In this document: positions 45,388-50,090 of the stretch, piece by piece
Layout of the letters: every line of letters starts with the position of its first letter
How positions within the stretch are numbered: the stretch's first letter is position 1
Assembly: GCF_016901835.1 (NCBI RefSeq)
Contig: NZ_JACJKX010000015.1
Coordinates: 1-50,090, forward strand
Origin: Parasutterella secunda
GTDB taxonomy: Bacteria > Pseudomonadota > Gammaproteobacteria > Burkholderiales > Burkholderiaceae_F
Length of the DNA stretch: 50,090 nucleotides
Reading direction: 5' to 3'
Program-made: the position numbers and the translations under genes
Notes under the pieces: model-generated
Told to the model about the DNA's origin: nothing
Databases searched by the model: none
Seen by the model: only the letters and a program-made list of their open reading frames with translations

Positions 45388-46797
45388 TTATTCTTCCAGT
45401 TCGCTCTTCGGGCAGAGGTAACCCATGACGGCAGAGGCTGCGGCAGTTTCAGGACTTACCAAATGTGTGTGACTGCCTCGGCCTTGACGACCTTCAAAAT
45501 TGCGATTGGTTGTCGATGCGCAACGGGTACCGGCTTTCAAAATATCGTCATTCATAGCCAGACATAGCGAGCAGCCGCTTTTTCTCCATTCAAAACCGGC
45601 GTCTTTGAAAATTCGATCCAGGCCCAGTTCTTCTGCCTGTCTGCGGATACGCATGGAGCCCGGTACCACTTGAGCCCGCACACCGGCAGCCACATGGCGC
45701 CCTTTCAACACTTGAGCGGCCGCCTGCAAATCACACAATCGTGAGTTGGTGCAGGAACCGATGAAAACATGTTCAATAGGGCTTCTCACAATTTCAGAAC
45801 CGGGCTTTAAGTTCTGGTACTCCAACGCTCGTTTAGCAGCTTGGCGGGCAATCGGGTCACCGAAAGAGTCCGGTGTCGGAATTTTTTCATCAAAGGCAAT
45901 TGCCTGATCGGGGCTTGTGCCCCAGGTGACCATCGGTTTGACACGACCCGCATCAAAAGTCACTTCGTTATCAAAGATCGCATTCTCATCAGAGTGAAGT
46001 TCGTTGCAGTAGGCCCACATTGCTTCAATGTCTTCGCCGCTTAAGCCTTTAGCGTGATCAATAACCCAGTCAATAGCTTTTTCATCAGGTGCCACAAGAG
46101 CGCCTCGTGCGCCGGCCTCAACGGTGAGGTTGCAAATTGTCATGCGATCTTCGATTTTAAGCGCCCGAATTGCTTCACCGGCCCACTCAACCACAAGACC
46201 CAGAGCGCCTCGAGCGGAAATTTCTCGTAAAACTGCCAATACAAGGTCTTTGGCGGTAGCATCTCCGTGCAGTTGTCCGTTAACGGTGATTCGCATAGTA
46301 CCTGCCATTCTGTAGACGAGCGTTTGAGTCGCCAAAATATGTTCGATTTCAGACGTACCGATTCCGAAACCTAAAGCGCCCAGTGCTCCGTGAGTGGTGG
46401 TGTGACTGTCGCCGCAGATCACAACCATTCCGGGTCGTACGAGTCCTTGCTCCTGCATGACAACGTGCTCTATGCCTTGATCGGGACTATTGGGACCGTA
46501 AAAGGCGCTGATGCCGAAATGCTCACAATTACTTTGCAACGTTTTGGCTTGTGTGAGGGAAGCTTCGTCATAAATGCGGCGCGGCTCTTCATCGTGTGTC
46601 GGAATGATGTGATCGACTACGCAGAGGTGAGAGTCCGGACTCAATACAGGAAGGTGTCTGCTATGTAAGCCGGCAAAGGCCTGAGGAGAGGTGTATTCGT
46701 TGGCAAAATGAATGTCACAGTAGAGCAAAACCGTGTTGGCATCGATGCTTTTGACTGTGTGTGCCTCAACGATTTTTTGATAAAGCGTTTTAGCCAT
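45388..46797 (-). CDS. leuC: 3-isopropylmalate dehydratase large subunit
   Basis: This is the aconitase-family [4Fe-4S] subunit of isopropylmalate isomerase, of 469 residues. The iron-sulfur Cys are in FIGSCTNSRL and GCSLCLAMN. Other motifs are VCGDSHTTTHGALGALGFGIGTSE (substrate site) and the N-terminal HTVKSIDANTVLLYCD. It is the first gene of a leuC-leuD pair with a GGAG ribosome site. The upstream region (46798-46863) contains no leader peptide with Leu codons that I could find. Confidence 0.97.
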   Translation of the reverse strand: MAKTLYQKIVEAHTVKSIDANTVLLYCDIHFANEYTSPQAFAGLHSRHLPVLSPDSHLCVVDHIIPTHDEEPRRIYDEASLTQAKTLQSNCEHFGISAFYGPNSPDQGIEHVVMQEQGLVRPGMVVICGDSHTTTHGALGALGFGIGTSEIEHILATQTLVYRMAGTMRITVNGQLHGDATAKDLVLAVLREISARGALGLVVEWAGEAIRALKIEDRMTICNLTVEAGARGALVAPDEKAIDWVIDHAKGLSGEDIEAMWAYCNELHSDENAIFDNEVTFDAGRVKPMVTWGTSPDQAIAFDEKIPTPDSFGDPIARQAAKRALEYQNLKPGSEIVRSPIEHVFIGSCTNSRLCDLQAAAQVLKGRHVAAGVRAQVVPGSMRIRRQAEELGLDRIFKDAGFEWRKSGCSLCLAMNDDILKAGTRCASTTNRNFEGRQGRGSHTHLVSPETAAASAVMGYLCPKSELEE

Positions 46798-46863
46798 AGT
46801 TTCTCCTTCACGAGGATACTCAGTTTAACATAAAAAATTATGTAGACAATAAAATTTTATTGA

Positions 46864-47139
46864 TTAGATACTGCCAGGATGGCGTATACGGGGAATTCCT
46901 TACTTTCTCCATATGTCGGACTAAGCTGGGAACATGAGTTTGATGGCAATGCTAATGTAAAGTCATACGGCTTGTCACTTGAAGAATTAAGCCTCAAAGG
47001 AGATACCGGCAGCGCTCAGTTAGGCGTTCACTTTAAACCGTCAGAGACCAGTTCCTGGCGAGTGGATGCGTCGATTAACGGTTATGTCGGTCAAAAGGAG
47101 GGTGTAGCCGGCAATATTGCTGTACATTGGCTCTATTAG
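46864..47139 (+). pseudogene. Autotransporter beta-barrel remnant (C-terminal about 90 residues)
   Basis: The frame is open from just after a TGA at 46861-46863 to TAG at 47137-47139. It reads LDTARMAYTGN followed by SPYVGLSWEHEFDGNA and ends in VHWLY. This is the typical last four strands of an autotransporter translocator, including the GL-W-EHEFDG pattern and the C-terminal aromatic residue recognised by the BAM complex. The passenger, signal and first strands are missing. The ATG at 46879 would give only 86 residues with no signal peptide, so it cannot be exported. It is a gene-decay leftover, not closely similar to the barrel at 24900-25743. Confidence 0.8.
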
Positions 47140-47185
47140 GCAAAAAACAATTTTTAATAAACGACTTTTTGCCGGTCAGAAAGAA

Positions 47186-47225
47186 CGCGCCGTCGGTTGA
47201 ATTTGTTTCCCCGACGGCGTTTGTT
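47186..47225 (+). terminator. Rho-independent terminator after the barrel remnant
   Basis: GCCGTCGG (47189-47196) pairs with CCGACGGC (47211-47218) across a 14-nt loop, followed by GTTTGTT. It is a leftover of the broken autotransporter gene and insulates the pst promoter. Confidence 0.75.
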
Positions 47226-47232
47226 CATCAAA

Positions 47233-47262
47233 ATTTCATAAAGCCGTCACCATTCATTCATA
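47233..47262 (+). promoter_or_regulatory. Pho box-like PhoB operator upstream of pstS
   Basis: Three 7-bp half-sites lie exactly 11 bases apart: TTTCATA (47234-47240), CGTCACC (47245-47251) and ATTCATA (47256-47262). The PhoB consensus is tandem CTGTCAT-like 7-mers separated by 4 A/T-rich bases, and 47233-47250 matches the 18-bp consensus at about 14 positions. It lies 70-100 bases before the pstS ATG, as expected for phosphate-starvation control by PhoR/PhoB. The regulators are not in this window. Confidence 0.65.
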
Positions 47263-47332
47263 TGCAGACATCACAATACCGATCAAGTTCAAACGACTAA
47301 TACTCTGAAATTTCTTTTATAAGGAACTGAAA

Positions 47333-48154
47333 ATGAAACGTACTTTGATTTCTGCTTTGGTGGCCGGCTGTGTTGGTTTGGCCTCTTTCGCTGCCGCTGC
47401 CGGCACGGTTGTTGTCAATGGCTCCACGACGGTTTTGCCCGCCATGCAAAAGATCAGTGAAACGTTCATGGCCAAGCACAAGGACATTCAAGTTTCCTTG
47501 TCCGGCGGTGGTTCCGGTCACGGCATCAAGTCTTTGATGGACAAGACCACGGATGTGGCTATGGCCAGCCGTGACATGAAGCCCGCAGAAGTGGAAAACG
47601 TTAAGAAGAACGGTGGTGAAGCCGTTCGCTTCACGGTGGCTGTTGACGCCATCGTTCCGATTGTTCACCCGAACAACAAGGTCAAGGATTTGAGCATGCA
47701 ACAAATCCGTGACATTTACGCCGGCCGTATCACCAACTGGAAGGACGTCGGCGGTGCCGATGCCCGTATCACGGTTGTGAGCCGCGACTCTTCTTCCGGT
47801 ACGTTTGAAACCTGGGAAGAACTCGTGATGAAGGGTGAACGCGTTCAACAACGTGCTCTGTTGCAAGCTTCCAACGGTGCTGTTCTCCAAACGGTTGCTA
47901 AGAACCCGAATGCCATCGGTTACGTCGGTTTGGGTTACATCACCAAGGACATCAAGGGTTTGACGATCTCCGGCAAGGCCGCCTCTGCTGAAACGGCTCT
48001 GTCTCGTGAATGGCCGCTCGCTCGTGACCTCTATCTCTTCACAAACGGTCAACCCAAGGGTGACACGAAGACTTTGATCGATTACGCTTTGTCTCCTGAA
48101 GGTCAGGTTTCTGTGAAAGAAGTCGGTTTCGTTCCGGTTCCTGCCAAGAAGTAA
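47333..48154 (+). CDS. pstS: Phosphate ABC transporter substrate-binding protein PstS
   Basis: This periplasmic phosphate-binding protein of the PstSCAB importer has 273 residues. Signal peptide MKRTLISALVAGCVGLASFA A AA is cleaved at about 22. The N-terminal motif VVVNGSTTVLPAMQK, the loop SGGGSGHGIKSL and RDSSSGTFETWEE are the phosphate-contacting segments. Codon use is strongly biased (AAG, GGT, CGT), matching high expression. The first gene of the operon, it has an AAGGA ribosome site and a Pho-box-like operator upstream. Confidence 0.95.
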   Translation: MKRTLISALVAGCVGLASFAAAAGTVVVNGSTTVLPAMQKISETFMAKHKDIQVSLSGGGSGHGIKSLMDKTTDVAMASRDMKPAEVENVKKNGGEAVRFTVAVDAIVPIVHPNNKVKDLSMQQIRDIYAGRITNWKDVGGADARITVVSRDSSSGTFETWEELVMKGERVQQRALLQASNGAVLQTVAKNPNAIGYVGLGYITKDIKGLTISGKAASAETALSREWPLARDLYLFTNGQPKGDTKTLIDYALSPEGQVSVKEVGFVPVPAKK

Positions 48155-48183
48155 TTGACACTCAAACCCTTTGAGAATTCGTT

Positions 48184-49065
48184 ATGACGTTGTTAAAACG
48201 AGGCGAGGGGTTTGAAAAGTCTTTGGCAGCGATAGCCATGCTCTCGATTGTGGCTCTCGCTGCCATTTTGGTTTTTCTGCTCACTCAAGCCCTTCCTATT
48301 CTTCGTGAAGTTCCGTTCTTCACATTCTTGTTCGGTACGGATTGGTATCCGACGGGACCTGCACCGGATTTTGAGATCGGTGCCCTGTTGGTAGCCAGCC
48401 TTGCGGTGGCTGCGACCACCACTTTGATTTCTTTGCCGCTGGGTCTTCTCACGGCAGCGTATCTGGCCTATTTTGCGAGCCCGAAAGTACGCAGTATTGT
48501 TAAACCGGCCATCGAGTTGTTAGCCGCATTACCTTCGGTTATCGTCGGTTTCCTCGGTATGGTCGTTGTGGCTCCTTGGCTTCAGGAATCCATGGGTTTG
48601 GACTCCGGTCTGAACTGGATTAACGCCTCTGTCATGCTGAGCCTGATGTGCATTCCTTTTATCTGCTCTATTTCTGAAGACGCACTCAGAAATGTGCCGG
48701 TTGCTTTGTCCGAAGCATCGCTTGCTTTGGGGGCGACCCGTTGGGAGACGCTCTATAAGGTTCAGTTCCGTTACGCTTTGGGCGGTATCGGTACAGCCAT
48801 TATGTTGGGTATTTCCCGCGCATTAGGTGAAACGATGGTGGTGTTGATGGTTGCCGGCGGCGCTGCGATTATTCCGGAAAGTCTCTTTGATCCGTTGCGT
48901 CCGATGACCGCCTCCATCGCTGCAGAAATGGCTGAAGCCGCAGTGGGTTCCACTCACTACTATGCACTGTTTGCTACCGGCTTGGTGCTCTTTATTACGA
49001 CTTTCATTTTCAATGCACTGGCCTTCTTCCTGACGAAGAAATTCCAGATCGGCGGAAAGCATTAA
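48184..49065 (+). CDS. pstC: Phosphate ABC transporter permease PstC
   Basis: This inner-membrane permease has 293 residues and six predicted helices. The ABC-transporter EAA loop is SEASLALGATRWETLYKVQFRYALGGIGTAIMLG, and the family segment AALPSVIVGFLGMVVVAPWLQ is present. It forms the membrane channel with PstA. It begins 29 bases after pstS. Confidence 0.94.
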   Translation: MTLLKRGEGFEKSLAAIAMLSIVALAAILVFLLTQALPILREVPFFTFLFGTDWYPTGPAPDFEIGALLVASLAVAATTTLISLPLGLLTAAYLAYFASPKVRSIVKPAIELLAALPSVIVGFLGMVVVAPWLQESMGLDSGLNWINASVMLSLMCIPFICSISEDALRNVPVALSEASLALGATRWETLYKVQFRYALGGIGTAIMLGISRALGETMVVLMVAGGAAIIPESLFDPLRPMTASIAAEMAEAAVGSTHYYALFATGLVLFITTFIFNALAFFLTKKFQIGGKH

Positions 49066-49077
49066 GGGGATAGAAAG

Positions 49078-49953
49078 ATGTCTGCAGAACGTAATCCGAC
49101 CTGGCGTTATACGTACGAACACATCGGTATGTTTTTTATGCGTTTGTCAACGCTTTTCAGCGCCGGTGTTATAGTTGCCATTATCCTTTATCTGTTGGAT
49201 AACGCCTTACCCGCCCTGTCTTGGGAATTTATCTTCGAGCCGCCTCGTGACATGATGACCGCCGGTGGTGTCTGGCCCTGTATTGTCGGGACATTTTGGC
49301 TTGCTGTCGGCGCCACTGTCATTGCTCTGCCTTTGGGTGTGAGTACGGCTGTTTACTTGACCGAATACGGTGGATCGGGTCGAATGGTCGAGGCTATTCG
49401 TTTGTCTGTTTCCAACCTCTCGGGCGTGCCTTCGGTTATTTTCGGGCTCTTCGGTTTGACTTTCTTTGTGACGATTTGCGGTTTCGGCGTGAGTCTGCTC
49501 TCGGGTGTTCTCACCTTAGCAGTTCTTGCTTTGCCGATCGTCATTAACACAACTGAAGCCGCTTTAAATCAAGTTCCTCAAGCCTGGCGTGAAGCGTCTT
49601 TGGCACTCGGTGCCAACAAGCGACAGACGATTTTTAAGATCATTTTGCCGGCCGCTTTGCCCGGTATCCTGACCGGTAACATTTTGGCTCTGTCGCGTGT
49701 GGCAGGGGAAACGGCCGCCATCATGTACACGGCTGCGGTTTTCTACACACCGAAGATGGGCGACTCCGTTTTGGATCCGGTGATGAGTTTGCCTTATCAC
49801 ATCTATGTGTTGGCAACTTCCAGTGTTGACGTTGATGCCACCCGTCCGATGCAGTACGGTACAGCTTGTCTGTTGGTGCTGATGGTATTGGGACTTAATA
49901 TGATCGCTCTGCTGATCCGTCAGCGTGCTCAACGCAAGATTGCTCGTCAATAG
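49078..49953 (+). CDS. pstA: Phosphate ABC transporter permease PstA
   Basis: This second permease of the Pst system has 291 residues and six helices. It shows GVPSVIFGLFGLTFF and the EAA loop REASLALGANKRQTIFKIILPAALPGILTGNILALSRVAGETA. It starts 12 bases after pstC with an AGGGGA ribosome site. pstB (the ATPase) and phoU, which normally follow, do not start in the 137 bases left, and a hairpin lies there instead. Confidence 0.94.
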   Translation: MSAERNPTWRYTYEHIGMFFMRLSTLFSAGVIVAIILYLLDNALPALSWEFIFEPPRDMMTAGGVWPCIVGTFWLAVGATVIALPLGVSTAVYLTEYGGSGRMVEAIRLSVSNLSGVPSVIFGLFGLTFFVTICGFGVSLLSGVLTLAVLALPIVINTTEAALNQVPQAWREASLALGANKRQTIFKIILPAALPGILTGNILALSRVAGETAAIMYTAAVFYTPKMGDSVLDPVMSLPYHIYVLATSSVDVDATRPMQYGTACLLVLMVLGLNMIALLIRQRAQRKIARQ

Positions 49954-49980
49954 TCGTGAGTTCATTTGTACAATCAAAAA

Positions 49981-50027
49981 AGGGGGTGTTACAAAAGTCG
50001 CTACGACTAATTAACACCCTCTTTTGT
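49981..50027 (+). terminator. Hairpin downstream of pstA (terminator, or end of an inserted element)
   Basis: An outer stem, GGGTGTTA (49984-49991) against TAACACCC (50012-50019), encloses an inner stem AGTCG/CGACT (49996-50008), followed by TCTTTTGT. It could end the pstSCA transcript. The outer sequence, starting GGGTGTTACAAAAG, also resembles the ends of some insertion sequences, so an element beginning here is possible. From 50028 to 50090 there is only A+T-rich sequence and no recognisable gene. Confidence 0.55.
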
Positions 50028-50090
50028 ATTTATAGCTCCCTCTTGCGACTTTATTAGGTTGCATTTTTTTCTTTTTATTAACTCTGTTAG

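Noticed and set aside
46798-46863. Leucine attenuator leader peptide before leuC
   Set aside because: No short frame with a run of Leu codons and no terminator/antiterminator pair was found in the upstream bases.
47297-48052. Minus-strand frame of 251 codons
   Set aside because: It lies antisense to pstS, a highly biased gene with unmistakable motifs. The composition (His, Gly, Arg, Thr-rich) is that of a shadow frame.

Overview
This window looks like the chromosome of a Gram-negative betaproteobacterium. The most likely group is the gut-associated Sutterellaceae of the Burkholderiales (Parasutterella, Sutterella or Turicimonas type). The reasons are outer-membrane and LPS genes (bamC, kdsA, two autotransporter loci), typical betaproteobacterial neighbourhoods (tpiA-secG-tRNA-Leu, RpfE-like gene-recJ, kdsA-eno-ftsB, PHP phosphatase next to an M50 protease, pepA-holC-small protein-valS, suhB/trmJ divergent), and roughly balanced base composition. 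The genus is inferred from gene content, not from a search.

Layout. 1-625: end of an IS30-family transposase, then a short type I-F CRISPR array (six repeats, five spacers). No cas gene lies inside the window. 626-4766 (minus): tRNA-Leu(GAG), secG, tpiA, recJ and an RpfE-like gene. 4952-10294: a cation-diffusion-facilitator exporter, a DUF1846 protein on the minus strand, then kdsA, eno and ftsB. 10388-18102: an M20 amidohydrolase, a minus-strand cluster (gamma carbonic anhydrase, hslO, unknown protein), then PHP phosphatase, M50 protease, bamC, a DUF805-SHOCT membrane protein and a SlyD-like isomerase. 18099-22444: suhB-mutS (minus) diverging from trmJ.

22486-26708 is the most accessory-looking stretch. 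It has a secreted S8 protease autotransporter, a decayed tRNA-3'-end-like sequence, 10-bp tandem repeats, tRNA-Ser(GCT) and a small unknown membrane protein. 26869-33263 (minus) holds a P1 (DmpA) peptidase, valS, a small DUF2486-like protein, holC and pepA. 33435-39401 (plus) holds a VOC protein, a GNAT acetyltransferase, a U32 protein, ornithine decarboxylase and an exported phosphatidylserine-decarboxylase homologue. The start region of that last gene is broken by one extra T in a T6 tract. 39485-46797 (minus) holds an AbgA-like amidohydrolase, an unknown exported protein, tRNA(CAT), a dihydrouridine synthase, an AGCS amino-acid symporter, and leuD and leuC. 46864-47139 is the remnant of an autotransporter barrel. 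47233-49953 is a phosphate-uptake operon, pstS-pstC-pstA, behind Pho-box-like repeats. A hairpin follows pstA, and pstB does not appear in the remaining 137 bases.

Functionally the window is mostly housekeeping: glycolysis, LPS and outer-membrane biogenesis, DNA repair and replication, tRNA charging and modification, and leucine synthesis. It also has a peptide- and amino-acid-handling set (two M20 enzymes, PepA, DmpA, AGCS, ornithine decarboxylase, S8 autotransporter) that would suit a protein-rich host environment. I found no clear new multi-gene defence or biosynthetic system. The best leads are the type I-F array beside an IS30 end, the possible phase-variable or broken exported PSD homologue, and the tRNA-Ser-linked island remnant.
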